Part shown: positions 12,539 through 20,029 of the stretch, one piece after another
Position numbering within the stretch: position 1 is the first letter of the stretch
Layout: every line of letters starts with the position of its first letter
NCBI GenBank assembly: GCA_965198025.1
Contig: OZ240237.1
Coordinates: 868,001 to 932,000 of the forward strand
Direction of reading: 5' to 3'
Length of the DNA: 64,000 nucleotides
DNA from: CAYWWM01 sp965198025
GTDB taxonomy: Bacteria; Acidobacteriota; Terriglobia; 2-12-FULL-54-10
Made by a program: the position numbers and the translations under genes
The notes under the pieces: model-generated
What the model was told of the DNA's origin: nothing
The model's input: the letters and a program-made list of their open reading frames with translations, nothing else
Databases searched by the model: none

Positions 12539-13228
12539 GTGAAGGATAACCTCCTTAGGATCGAGCGGCAGGTCATTGCCTGCACTCGGTGTCCGCGCCT
12601 CGTCGCGCACCGCTGCCTGATTGCCGAACGGAAGCGCCGCGCGTATCGAGATTGGCAGTATTGGGGGAAACCCGTGCCCGGCTTCGGCGACCCGCGGGCG
12701 CGCCTGCTCATCATCGGCCTTGCTCCGGCTGCCCATGGAGGGAACCGTACTGGCCGCGTCTTTACCGGTGATAGCTCCGGCGATCTGCTGTTCGCCACAC
12801 TCTATCGCACCGGGTTTTCAAACCAGCCCCAGTCCGTCTCCCGGGACGATGGCTTGCGCCTGCACGGGGCCTACGTTACCGCCGCTGCCCGCTGCGCCCC
12901 GCCTGGCAACAAGCCGCTGCCCGAAGAGTTCCGCAATTGCCGCGAGTATCTGGAGCGGGAGATTGATCTGCTTCGCGGGGTCAAGGTGGTCGTGGCCCTC
13001 GGGAAGATCGCGTTCGACGCCTACCTTTCGATCCTTCAGGAACGAGGCCTGATCACCCGCCGCTCGCAGTTTCATTTCGCCCACGGCGTAGTTCACAACC
13101 TCCCGCCGCCGCTGCCCACTTTGATTGCCTCGTATCATCCTTCCCGCCAAAACACACAAACAGGGAGACTGACGCCGAAAATGTTTCTGCAGGCTTTTGA
13201 AGTGGCGAGAAAAAAGACGAGCACCTAG
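12539..13228 (+). CDS. Type 5 uracil-DNA glycosylase (UdgB-like)
   Basis: This is an iron-sulfur uracil-DNA glycosylase, which removes uracil and other deaminated bases at the start of base excision repair. The 229-residue protein has the family signature YWGKPVPGFGDP, motif A GLAPAAHGGNRTGRVFTGD (60-78), four cysteines placed for a 4Fe-4S cluster (15, 18, 119, 134), and the C-terminal ASYHPSRQN motif. Type 5 rather than type 4 is indicated by the alanine-rich motif A without a catalytic Asp/Asn after GLAP. The start is a GTG with a purine-rich stretch upstream. It is a single-gene unit facing away from the dehydrogenase operon. Confidence 0.9.
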   Translation: MKDNLLRIERQVIACTRCPRLVAHRCLIAERKRRAYRDWQYWGKPVPGFGDPRARLLIIGLAPAAHGGNRTGRVFTGDSSGDLLFATLYRTGFSNQPQSVSRDDGLRLHGAYVTAAARCAPPGNKPLPEEFRNCREYLEREIDLLRGVKVVVALGKIAFDAYLSILQERGLITRRSQFHFAHGVVHNLPPPLPTLIASYHPSRQNTQTGRLTPKMFLQAFEVARKKTST

Positions 13229-13322
13229 CCGGCGCACATCTTTCTGTAGCGTCTCTGGCAGGGTATTACGAAACCCGTCAGAACAATCCTATGGTCTGAA
13301 GACATGCCGGGAGTGCTTGTAT

Positions 13323-15446
13323 CTACCACGTCAGCAGTTCGCGCAGGGCGTCCTCGATGTCCTGCGCTTGCGGGAGGATGGCTTTTTCCAATTCCGGGCT
13401 GTAGCCGACGAAGGTGTCGAGCGCGCCGACCCGTCTGACGGGAGCGTCCAGCCGGTCGAATAGTTCGTCCGCGATCCGCGCGACGATCTCCGCGCCGAAT
13501 CCGAATGACAGGCAATCTTCATGCGCCACCAGCACTCGGCTGGTCTTCGTGACCGATCGCTCGATAGCGTCCCAGTCGTAGGGACTGAGCGTCCGCAGGT
13601 CGATCAGCTCGACGTGGAATCCTTCCTGCTCGAGCTTCTCGGCGACCTGCAGCGCCTTCTGCACGACGGCCCCGTAAGTGACGAGCGTCACGTCGCTCCC
13701 TTCCTTGACGAGGCGTGCTTTGCCGAACGGGATCATGTAATCCGGCCCGGGATACGGGTTGCGGTTGTAGGGTTGGCGGTAGAGATGCTTGTGTTCTAGG
13801 AACAGCACGGGGTCGTCGCAGCGAATTGCCGTGCGCAGTAGGCCGTTCGCGTCCTGTGCGTTTGACGGCAGAACTACTCGCAGCCCCGGAATGTGTGTGA
13901 AGATGCTTTCCCCGCACTGGCTGTGGTAGATCGAGCCGCCGTTCAGATAGCCTCCGTAGGCGACACGGATCACCGCCGGGCACGAGAAGTTGCTCACCGA
14001 GCGCCACCGCAGCACGGAAAGCTCATTGCGAATCTGCATCATGGCTGGCCAGATGTAGTCAAAGAACTGAATCTCGACCACGGGTTTGAGTCCCCGCATG
14101 GCGTAGCCCAGCGCCCGGCCCACGATGCCTGCTTCCGCGATGGGCGTATTGAAAACCCTCCGGTTGCCGAACTGCCGCTGCAGTCCGTGCGTCACTTTGA
14201 ACACTCCGCCTTTGCCCTTTACCTTGTCCAGGAACTCCTCGTGTGTGCAATCGGCAACGTCCTCCCCGTAGACGATCATGCGCGGATTTCGTCTCAGTTC
14301 ATCCCGCAGGCACGCGTTTAGCAGGTCGGCCATCGTGCGCGGGTCACCGGTGGGCTGCGGGTCGGTTTCAAACGCCCGTCCCGTTGGGTCTACGGTTGGG
14401 GAATAGACGTGCTCGGTGGCCGACCGGGCTTCCGGCGTTGGCGCCCGCATGGCTTTCTCGGCGGCTTCCTCGACCTCCCGCCGGACCTCCTGCTCGAGCT
14501 GTTCCCGGTCTTCAGAAGAGAGCAATCCCTCGGCTTCGAGGAACGCCGCGAACTTCCTGAGCGGATCCCGGCTGGCTTCTTCGGCCAGCTCTTCTTTGGC
14601 CTTGTAAAACTTCTGATCGTCGGAAACCGAATGCGAGTGCAATCGCACGACGTGCCCGTGAATCATTGCCGGGCCGCGCCCCTCGCGGCAGTAGGCCACG
14701 GCTTTCTGCAGCGCCTGATAGCTGGCGAGAAAGTCCGTCCCATCTACTTCCAGGCGGAACAAGTCGGAGTATCCTGCCAGCAGTCGCGAGATGCTTCCTC
14801 CAGGCGTCTGCCGCTCGACTGGAACCGAAATCGCGTAGCCGTTGTCTTCGATCAAATAGAGAACCGGAAGCCGGTCGCGGCAGGCCACGTTGAGCGACTC
14901 GAAGAACTCTCCTTCGCTCGTGGAGCCATCCCCTCCGGTGACGCAGACCACCTCAGGCTTGCCGACGGCCGTGTCCTCAGGCTCAGATTCCGGCATTCGC
15001 CGGTAGTAAACGCCGGCCTCGGCGCACCCCACGGCCTGCAACCACTGCATTCCGGTCTGGCTCGACCGCGAAAACACCCGCAGCCCCCGGTGACCCCAAT
15101 GCGAAGGCATCTGCCGTCCGCCGCTGAACGGCGCCTCGGCTGCCCCGGCTGCTTCGAGCAACAGGTCGAACGGCTGCAGTCCCGCCGCTAGCGCCAGCGC
15201 CCGCCCGCGATAGTAGAGGAACAACCAATCCAGGCCCGGCTCCAGGGCTGTTGCGGCCGCCACTTGTAGAGCTTCATGACCGGCCCCGCTGATTTGGAAA
15301 TAGATACGGCCTTGCCGGTGCAGCTGAACCTCCTTCTCATCCATCAGGCGGGAAAGAAGCATGGTCCGGTAGGCTGCTAGGAGCTGCTTAGGGCCGAGCC
15401 CTGCGTATCTCGATTCGCCGGTCAGCGATGGCGTTGTAACTGCCAT
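13323..15446 (-). CDS. Branched-chain 2-oxoacid dehydrogenase E1, fused alpha and beta subunits
   Basis: E1 decarboxylates branched-chain 2-oxo acids with thiamine diphosphate and transfers the acyl group to the lipoyl E2. The 707-residue product joins both subunits in one chain. The alpha part (about 1-340) carries the thiamine-binding motif GGDGSTSEGEFFESLN and the terminal LIEDN (171-202). A charged linker follows, and the beta part starts near residue 355 (MADLLNACLRDELRRNP, VYGEDV, FNTPIAEAGIVGRALG). ATG start with a GGGGGA ribosome-binding site. No E2, E3 or lipoylation gene lies nearby, so the partner subunits are elsewhere. Pyruvate or acetoin E1 is a less likely alternative; the fused form is typical of 2-oxoisovalerate-type enzymes. 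Confidence 0.88.
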   Translation of the reverse strand: MAVTTPSLTGESRYAGLGPKQLLAAYRTMLLSRLMDEKEVQLHRQGRIYFQISGAGHEALQVAAATALEPGLDWLFLYYRGRALALAAGLQPFDLLLEAAGAAEAPFSGGRQMPSHWGHRGLRVFSRSSQTGMQWLQAVGCAEAGVYYRRMPESEPEDTAVGKPEVVCVTGGDGSTSEGEFFESLNVACRDRLPVLYLIEDNGYAISVPVERQTPGGSISRLLAGYSDLFRLEVDGTDFLASYQALQKAVAYCREGRGPAMIHGHVVRLHSHSVSDDQKFYKAKEELAEEASRDPLRKFAAFLEAEGLLSSEDREQLEQEVRREVEEAAEKAMRAPTPEARSATEHVYSPTVDPTGRAFETDPQPTGDPRTMADLLNACLRDELRRNPRMIVYGEDVADCTHEEFLDKVKGKGGVFKVTHGLQRQFGNRRVFNTPIAEAGIVGRALGYAMRGLKPVVEIQFFDYIWPAMMQIRNELSVLRWRSVSNFSCPAVIRVAYGGYLNGGSIYHSQCGESIFTHIPGLRVVLPSNAQDANGLLRTAIRCDDPVLFLEHKHLYRQPYNRNPYPGPDYMIPFGKARLVKEGSDVTLVTYGAVVQKALQVAEKLEQEGFHVELIDLRTLSPYDWDAIERSVTKTSRVLVAHEDCLSFGFGAEIVARIADELFDRLDAPVRRVGALDTFVGYSPELEKAILPQAQDIEDALRELLTW

Positions 15447-15950
15447 TTCTGTTCCCCCTTCAGTACGGTTTGGCGCTGGCTGCCGCTTCGGACCGCAGCC
15501 ATAGCCTGGCGTGCTCCGGTCTTCTCCGCAACACAGGAGTGGATTCCTGCGGTCGATTGCTTTCTGGGCTTATCTCTGTCGGGTGCAAAGGGCTGTGCTT
15601 GGCACCCGCCTTCGGCCTTGTGCGCAACTCCCCGTCTGGTTCCTTGCCTCTTACAGGTGTCTTCTGGGCTGCCGGAAACCCCGTTGGCGCAGACAGTGTC
15701 GCCGTAGTCTGGCGGGGCGGGCATCGCAGACGTACGGTTGGGTTCCCCGTTCTCCTCAGCCTTTGGTTGCTTTGTGCGGGCCCTGCGAGTGGGCCCTGCC
15801 CGATTACTGGCGCCAGAATAAGGTTCCATTATGTCCACCGATGCCCCCCCTGTCAATTCAGATTCTACTCGGGTCGGAATGGCTCCTGGCCCCACCGCCT
15901 GTCTTGTGCGGGGCAACCGGCGCCTCTGGAGCAAGGGGGCCAGACAGGTG
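15447..15950. other. 500-bp intergenic region, no supported gene
   Basis: Open frames exist on both strands (for example 15422-16018 minus) but none has family resemblance, a good ribosome-binding site or sensible composition. It separates the divergent E1 gene and the radical SAM gene. I see no hairpin of note. Confidence 0.45.
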
Positions 15951-15979
15951 TTGACAAAAGCGAATAAAAAGCGAATACT
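15951..15979 (+). promoter_or_regulatory. Strong promoter with an 11-bp tandem repeat in its spacer
   Basis: TTGACA (15951-15956) and AATACT (15974-15979) are 17 bp apart, close to the sigma-70 consensus. The spacer contains AAAAGCGAATA twice head to tail (15956-15966 and 15967-15977), exact copies one helical turn apart, running into the -10. This looks like an operator for a regulator binding side by side on one DNA face. Transcription would start about at the ATG of the next gene, so the message may be leaderless. Confidence 0.6.
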
Positions 15980-15984
15980 TGGGC

Positions 15985-17139
15985 ATGACCCTCTTTCCGC
16001 AACCTCGCAACACTCCATTCATCACTGGGAGCTCTCCGGTCCTGGTCGGCTTGGCGAAGGCAGCAGCTGAGAGTACTGTTGCCCTCAGCAAGCAGAAGGC
16101 CCGTTATTTTCCACTTCGTTCAAAGCGCATTCTCAACCGTTGCCGCAGCACCCGCGTTCCGTTCACCTGGACCATCAATCCGTATCGCGGCTGCGAATTT
16201 GGTTGTCGGTACTGCTATGCCCGCTACACGCATGAGTATCTCGGCATGGAGTCTCCGGACGAGTTCGAAGAAAAGATCTATAGCAAGGAGCGCGCCGCAG
16301 AAATCCTCCGTGCGGAATTGGCTAAGGACCCGTCCGGTATGATTGCCATCGGTACGGCCACCGATCCCTACCAGCCGGCCGAGCGGTTCTTTCAGACGAC
16401 GCGAAGCATTCTGGAGACCTTGCGCGACTTTCGCGGACTGCGCCTCTCGATCACGACGAAGTCTGACCTCATCCGCCGCGACCTCGGTCTGTTGCGGGAA
16501 GTCGCTCACGACAATGAAGTGCAGATCAATATGAGCATCACGACCCTGCGGCCGGAACTGGCGCGGAGGCTGGAGCCACGGGCTCCCCGCCCGGACCTGC
16601 GTCTGGCGGCTGCAGCGGAAGTTGCTCAGGCGGGCATCGCCGTGAGCATATTCGCCATGCCGGTCCTGCCCGCTATCACGGACAATCCCCGCGACCTCGA
16701 AGCCATTGCCCGCGAAGCGGCCCGTATCGGTGCTGGTTCGTTCGCGGCGAACGTCCTCTATCTGATGCCCGCAGCCCGCAAGGCGTTTTTCCCGTTTCTC
16801 GAAGCTGAGTTTCCGCGCCTCGTCCCGCAATACCGGAAGCTTTATGCTCGCGGCGCATACGTTCGCGGGCCGTATGCAGAAAGGGTGGCATCTCTCGTGC
16901 AGGAATTGCGTCGCAAATACAAGCTGACGGGCCGGCGGGACGATTCCTCATCCCGCCCTTTGCTCCTGTCAATCAACTGCGCCTGTTCACGGAAGCAGGT
17001 GGCCTGTAGCGCGAGAGCACGTTCTCCTTTGTTGACGTTACGATTTAGTCATCTTCGTGTCTTCGTGGTGCGAATCGTGGCGCCGAATTCCCTGTTCCCG
17101 GAGGGCTCCCGGATGGTATCTTCGGTGATGGAGCCATGA
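15985..17139 (+). CDS. Radical SAM protein of the spore-photoproduct-lyase-like (Rv2578c) family
   Basis: A radical S-adenosylmethionine enzyme with the iron-sulfur motif in WTINPYRGCEFGCRYCYAR (Cys 70, 74 and 77 from the ATG at 15985) and the family segments GTATDPYQPAE and LSITTKSDLIRRD. Members are widespread and are distant relatives of spore photoproduct lyase; their substrate is unknown. The ATG lies where transcription should begin from the promoter at 15951-15979; a later TTG is a weaker alternative. The last ~70 residues (after RRKYKLTGRR) look unlike the family and may be an extension created by readthrough into formerly non-coding DNA. The stop overlaps the next start by four bases (ATGA), so the two genes are likely translationally coupled. 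Confidence 0.82.
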   Translation: MTLFPQPRNTPFITGSSPVLVGLAKAAAESTVALSKQKARYFPLRSKRILNRCRSTRVPFTWTINPYRGCEFGCRYCYARYTHEYLGMESPDEFEEKIYSKERAAEILRAELAKDPSGMIAIGTATDPYQPAERFFQTTRSILETLRDFRGLRLSITTKSDLIRRDLGLLREVAHDNEVQINMSITTLRPELARRLEPRAPRPDLRLAAAAEVAQAGIAVSIFAMPVLPAITDNPRDLEAIAREAARIGAGSFAANVLYLMPAARKAFFPFLEAEFPRLVPQYRKLYARGAYVRGPYAERVASLVQELRRKYKLTGRRDDSSSRPLLLSINCACSRKQVACSARARSPLLTLRFSHLRVFVVRIVAPNSLFPEGSRMVSSVMEP

Positions 17140-17810
17140 ACCGAGGAATCCACGGCCGGGGCATCGCCCATGTACCCGGCCTGCTGACGCGGCTATGTCG
17201 CCGGCTGCGTGGCGGCGAGCAAGTCTTGGTCCGCCCTTCGGAGTTGCCGCTGGTGCTGATTTCCTTTGCAAAAGGCGACGCCGACGGCGTGGGGCCTTTC
17301 CGCGAAGCGCTCGAAGCGGTTTGGTCCTCCGTTCCGCAGCCGTTTCGCAAGCGCTATGCTGGGATTCTCGAAGCAGCCCCTCCGCTGGTCATCGTTCTGC
17401 TGCGGCGGTACAACATTTGCTCCTGCCTGGGCCACCACCATCCGTCCAGCTCGGAAAGCCGCCTCACCAGCAAGCTCCGGGGATTGAGCGGCGTCCGCAC
17501 CGGCGAGATTGATCTTGCCTTTGATGCCATTCGCGAATGGGAGCCGCTTCCCCTGTCTCATCTGGCGCTTCCCCCGGAAGCAGCCAATCGCGAAATGACC
17601 GCTCTGCAATGGCAGCTTGCCCTGCTGGCGGTGTTTCTCCACGAGCTCCATCACCTCGTCAATCCCGAGGAGCTCGAATCGGCGGTCCGACGCCGCAGCC
17701 AGCAGTTTTACGCCGACTCCCTCTCGCATTTCATCTTCGAGCGCTTTGGTGTGGAGTTCGGCTTGCGCCGCGAGCCGGACGCGGCTCCGCCCATCATGCC
17801 CGACCTCTAA
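17136..17810 (+). CDS. Putative HExxH metalloprotein, family not recognised
   Basis: This 224-residue protein has HELHH at 169-173 inside a hydrophobic helix (LLAVFLHELHHLVN), the classic zincin zinc-binding motif. A downstream acidic/aromatic helix (FYADSLSHFIFERFGVEF) could supply a third ligand. The middle carries a histidine/cysteine-rich stretch CSCLGHHH (95-102). No signal peptide is visible, so it is probably cytoplasmic. The ATG overlaps the stop of the radical SAM gene (ATGA), suggesting a shared role, for example handling of a substrate modified by that enzyme. I cannot place it in a named family; proteolysis is an inference from the motif only. Confidence 0.6.
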   Translation: MNRGIHGRGIAHVPGLLTRLCRRLRGGEQVLVRPSELPLVLISFAKGDADGVGPFREALEAVWSSVPQPFRKRYAGILEAAPPLVIVLLRRYNICSCLGHHHPSSSESRLTSKLRGLSGVRTGEIDLAFDAIREWEPLPLSHLALPPEAANREMTALQWQLALLAVFLHELHHLVNPEELESAVRRRSQQFYADSLSHFIFERFGVEFGLRREPDAAPPIMPDL

Positions 17811-17844
17811 TCCGCGTGATACAATGACCCGGAGGAAATAAAGC

Positions 17845-18114
17845 GTGAACGGCGAAATCATTGCCATTGTCGCGGTGGGGATTGGTCTGGCGGGTCTGAT
17901 CCTTACCAGTGCTCATGGGTTGCGCGGAGAAATCGCAGTGTTACGCGGAGAAATGCGCGGAGAAATCGCAGGGTTGCGCGGAGAAATCGCAGGGTTGCGC
18001 GGAGAAATCGCAGAGATCCGGACTGAGGTTTCCCAGCTGCGCGAGCGTATGGCGCACTTGGAAGGACTGCTCGAAGGGTTGCGGGAAGCCATCACCGGGC
18101 GAGCGGTCGGTTAA
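17845..18114 (+). CDS. Membrane-anchored coiled-coil small protein, copy 1
   Basis: The 89-residue product has an N-terminal transmembrane helix (IIAIVAVGIGLAGLILT) followed by a coiled coil built on near-identical seven-residue units LRGEIAG/LRGEIAE and ending in LRERMAHLEGLLEGLREAI. GTG start with GGAGGAAAT upstream and an extended -10 at 17817-17825. Small proteins of this design, with variable numbers of heptads, are common in environmental bacteria and have no known function. Copy 1 has about four and a half heptad units against about two in copy 2, consistent with repeat slippage in whole heptads. Confidence 0.7.
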   Translation: MNGEIIAIVAVGIGLAGLILTSAHGLRGEIAVLRGEMRGEIAGLRGEIAGLRGEIAEIRTEVSQLRERMAHLEGLLEGLREAITGRAVG

Positions 18115-18129
18115 ACGTCGTTGATTGCA

Positions 18130-18163
18130 AAGGGGGACTGCACAGCGGGGATGCAGCCCCCTT
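18130..18163 (+). terminator. Stem-loop after small coiled-coil gene, copy 1
   Basis: AAGGGGG pairs with CCCCCTT and, after one unpaired A, CTGCA pairs with TGCAG, leaving a 9-base loop. This is a 12-bp stem starting 16 bases after the stop codon. There is no U-run, so it may be a weak terminator or a processing or stability hairpin. Confidence 0.5.
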
Positions 18164-18189
18164 CATGAGCGCCAATACCGGGAGGCGTG

Positions 18190-18662
18190 ATGGCGGAGGC
18201 ACGAACTCATCAACTGACGGGTGTTGCGGGCGTGCATTACGTCGCGGCGATCCTAGCATATCGCGGATTCCATGCAGTTCCGACGACTCGGAACATTGCG
18301 GGTCCAGATCTGCTCGTCAGTACGCTCGACGGATCTCGCGGATTTCTATTCAAGTCAAGACGACGGCTTGGGCTATGCGCACGCGTGGGAGGGGGGAGAA
18401 GAAGCTTCCAAATCACTATGAGTGGGATATCGGGTGGAGTTCTGCGAGGTCCAATCATCCCAATCTATTCTTCGCCTTGGTCGACTTGAAGGAATTCGAG
18501 GAACTCCCCGACGTGTTTCTCGTACCTTCGAGGACCATTTTCCAGTACTTCGAAGGGGGTGACCCTGAGACGTGGCGGCGGGCCAGGTATCACCCTGAGA
18601 TTCACGAGATCGAGCAGTACAAGAACAATTGGGACAGCTTAAAGGCAACGCTTAGTTGTTAG
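18190..18662 (+). pseudogene. Frameshifted PD-(D/E)XK nuclease-like gene
   Basis: Two overlapping frames together encode one protein. The first (from the ATG at 18190) reads AEARTHQLTGVAGVHYVAA and IAGPDLLVSTLDGSRG. The second, one frame over from about 18338, continues as ISIQVKTTAWAMRTRG and runs through NHYEWDIGW, LFFALVDLKE and PDVFLVPSRTIF to the stop at 18662. GPDLLV followed by IQVKT matches the catalytic core of PD-(D/E)XK nuclease-fold proteins (Asp then Gln-x-Lys). One base appears to be missing near 18338. It lies between the two copies of the coiled-coil unit. Without the break it would be about 157 residues, of a family usually annotated only as hypothetical. Confidence 0.65.
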
Positions 18663-18883
18663 AGATTGAGCCATCGCCCAGTTCGATTTTGCTCTCCCAC
18701 AACATCCGCTGAGGCCCTAGCGGCTGGGCCCGTAGTTGCGCTCCGGCCCGCGCTGCCGCTGCCAGGTGATCTCCCCTAAAAATGTTCGGTCACGACCTCC
18801 GAAAGCTCTTGGACAGCGCCGATGAGATCTAACATCCTTGCTGTGGTCTGCCGCGTGATACAATGACCCAGAGGAAATAAAGC

Positions 18884-19099
18884 GTGAGCGGAGAAATCAT
18901 TGCCATTGTCACGGTGGGGATTGGTCTGGCGGGTCTGATCCTTACCAGTGTTCATGGGTTACGCGGAGAAATTGCAGGGTTGCGCGGAGAAATCGCAGAG
19001 ATTCGGACTGAGGTTTCCCAGCTGCGCGAGCGTATGGCGCACTTGGAAGGACTGCTCGAAGGGTTGCGGGAAGCCATCACCGGGCGAGCGGTCGGTTAA
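18884..19099 (+). CDS. Membrane-anchored coiled-coil small protein, copy 2
   Basis: The 71-residue paralogue of the product at 17845-18114. It has the same transmembrane helix and C-terminal helix but only about two LRGEIA heptads. GTG start with GAGGAAAT upstream. Outside the repeat number the two proteins differ at only about four positions (for example Asn2 to Ser and Ala10 to Thr), so the duplication is recent or is kept uniform by gene conversion. Confidence 0.7.
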   Translation: MSGEIIAIVTVGIGLAGLILTSVHGLRGEIAGLRGEIAEIRTEVSQLRERMAHLEGLLEGLREAITGRAVG

Positions 19100-19114
19100 A
19101 CGTCGTTGATTGCA

Positions 19115-19148
19115 AAGGGGGACTGCACAGCGGGGATGCAGCTCCCTT
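19115..19148 (+). terminator. Stem-loop after small coiled-coil gene, copy 2
   Basis: Same hairpin as at 18130-18163, with one C-to-T change turning a G-C pair into G-U. Pairing is otherwise kept. Confidence 0.45.
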
Positions 19149-19153
19149 CATGA

Positions 19154-19467
19154 AAGCTCCCTTCTACAAGCTCTGTCAGCGCTTCTTCATGATTTCGTGC
19201 TGGACTACCTGCGTGTGAACAACCGAGTGGGATGCATCCAAAGAGACCGCGCGTTTCCTGCCTCCGCGCCCGTGGTCGATCAGTTGGGTGGCTGTCCTGG
19301 CCGTGTCGCATGATAGGCGTTGACGCATGAGCAAAGACCGGAACGGATTCACGCCCATTGGCGAGATCGTGAAAAATGCCGGCGGCGTCCTCGGCGAGCG
19401 CGGGATGCGGACTCCGGCTCCGGAATCAGATGCAACGGTTCTTCAACGCGAATCCCTGGGTGGTGTA
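19154..19467. other. Intergenic region with a possible gene fragment
   Basis: About 310 bp between the duplicated unit and the flavin reductase. A plus-strand frame from 19327 begins MSKDRNGFTPIGEIVKNAGG, which faintly recalls the start of DUF721/DciA proteins, but then runs antisense through the reductase gene, so at most it is a remnant. Nothing else is supported. Confidence 0.3.
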
Positions 19468-19944
19468 CTACGTTTCCATGCGGCCGTAGAAACTCCGGTA
19501 GAAGAGCAGGGGAGCGCCGTCGCGCGCTTCGCCTGTCAGGATTTCTCCGATGACAATCGTGTGGTCCCCGCACTCGTGCGACGCGGCCTTGCGGCATTCG
19601 ATGAACCCCAGACAGTCCTGGAGCAGCGGCGCGCCGTTGGAGCTTTCCCGGTGCGGAATGTGCTCGAAGCGGTCCCAGGTTCGGGACGCAAAGACCCGCG
19701 ACAGCTCTTCCTGATCCTCCGCCAGAAAATTCACGGCGAAATACTGGGCTTGGCTCATTGCCTGGAAGCTCTCCGATCCGTGGCCCACGCAGACCAGGAT
19801 CAAAGGCGGCGTGAGGCTCACCGATGTGAAGGCATTCACCGTGAATCCCCAGGGTTCGCCCGAGGCCAGGCGCGTCGTCACCACGGTCACCCCCGTGGCG
19901 AATTGCCCCAAAATCCTTCGCAGTTGTTCGGAAGAAAGCGGCAT
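19468..19944 (-). CDS. Flavin reductase-like FMN-binding protein
   Basis: A 158-residue member of the flavin reductase domain family (DIM6/NTAB), which supplies reduced flavin to a partner oxygenase or uses bound FMN itself. Typical segments are LGQFATGVTVVTT at the N-terminus, WGFTVNAFTSVSLTPPLILVCV (phosphate-binding region), YFAVNFLAEDQEELS, and the late GDHTIVIGEI. The ATG at 19944 is chosen from the family N-terminus; GGAGG lies three bases upstream, rather close. The longer open frame would enter the dtd promoter region. No oxygenase partner is adjacent. Confidence 0.85.
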   Translation of the reverse strand: MPLSSEQLRRILGQFATGVTVVTTRLASGEPWGFTVNAFTSVSLTPPLILVCVGHGSESFQAMSQAQYFAVNFLAEDQEELSRVFASRTWDRFEHIPHRESSNGAPLLQDCLGFIECRKAASHECGDHTIVIGEILTGEARDGAPLLFYRSFYGRMET

Positions 19945-20029
19945 CGGCCTCCGTCCATGTTTTGCCCCGGAAATCTTTGCTAGGATAACGAAGGCTGATG
20001 TGAATTGCAAAAATCGGAAAGGAGCCGGT

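Larger units (their letters stand above)
17812..18168 (+). repeat. Direct duplication, copy 1 (promoter + gene + hairpin unit)
   Basis: This 357-bp unit recurs at 18851-19153 with only scattered substitutions. It includes an extended -10 (TGATACAAT), a ribosome-binding site GGAGGAAATAAAGC, the whole small coiled-coil gene and a stem-loop after it. The copies differ mainly by 54 bp, exactly 18 codons of the internal heptad repeat. They enclose about 680 bp with the broken nuclease-like gene. Confidence 0.85.
18851..19153 (+). repeat. Direct duplication, copy 2
   Basis: Second copy of the unit at 17812-18168, 303 bp, with the same extended -10 (TGATACAAT), gene and hairpin. It is 54 bp shorter through loss of heptad codons. 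Confidence 0.85.

Noticed and set aside
15951..15985. LexA/SOS box before the radical SAM gene
   Set aside because: The repeat is direct, not palindromic, and does not match known LexA boxes.
15422..16018. 198-codon minus-strand frame between E1 and radical SAM genes
   Set aside because: Overlaps the E1 start and the strong promoter, has no ribosome-binding site and no family resemblance.
17040..17080. Phrase CTTCGTGTCTTCGTGGTG as a special repeat
   Set aside because: I saw one copy only in this window, inside the unusual C-terminal tail of the radical SAM frame; nothing further can be supported.
17920..18030. CRISPR-like short repeats
   Set aside because: They are contiguous 21-bp coding heptads without spacers. 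The array at 22472-22507 also has no spacers.
19327..19467. DciA/DUF721 gene start
   Set aside because: Only a faint likeness over ~20 residues; the frame then runs antisense through the flavin reductase.
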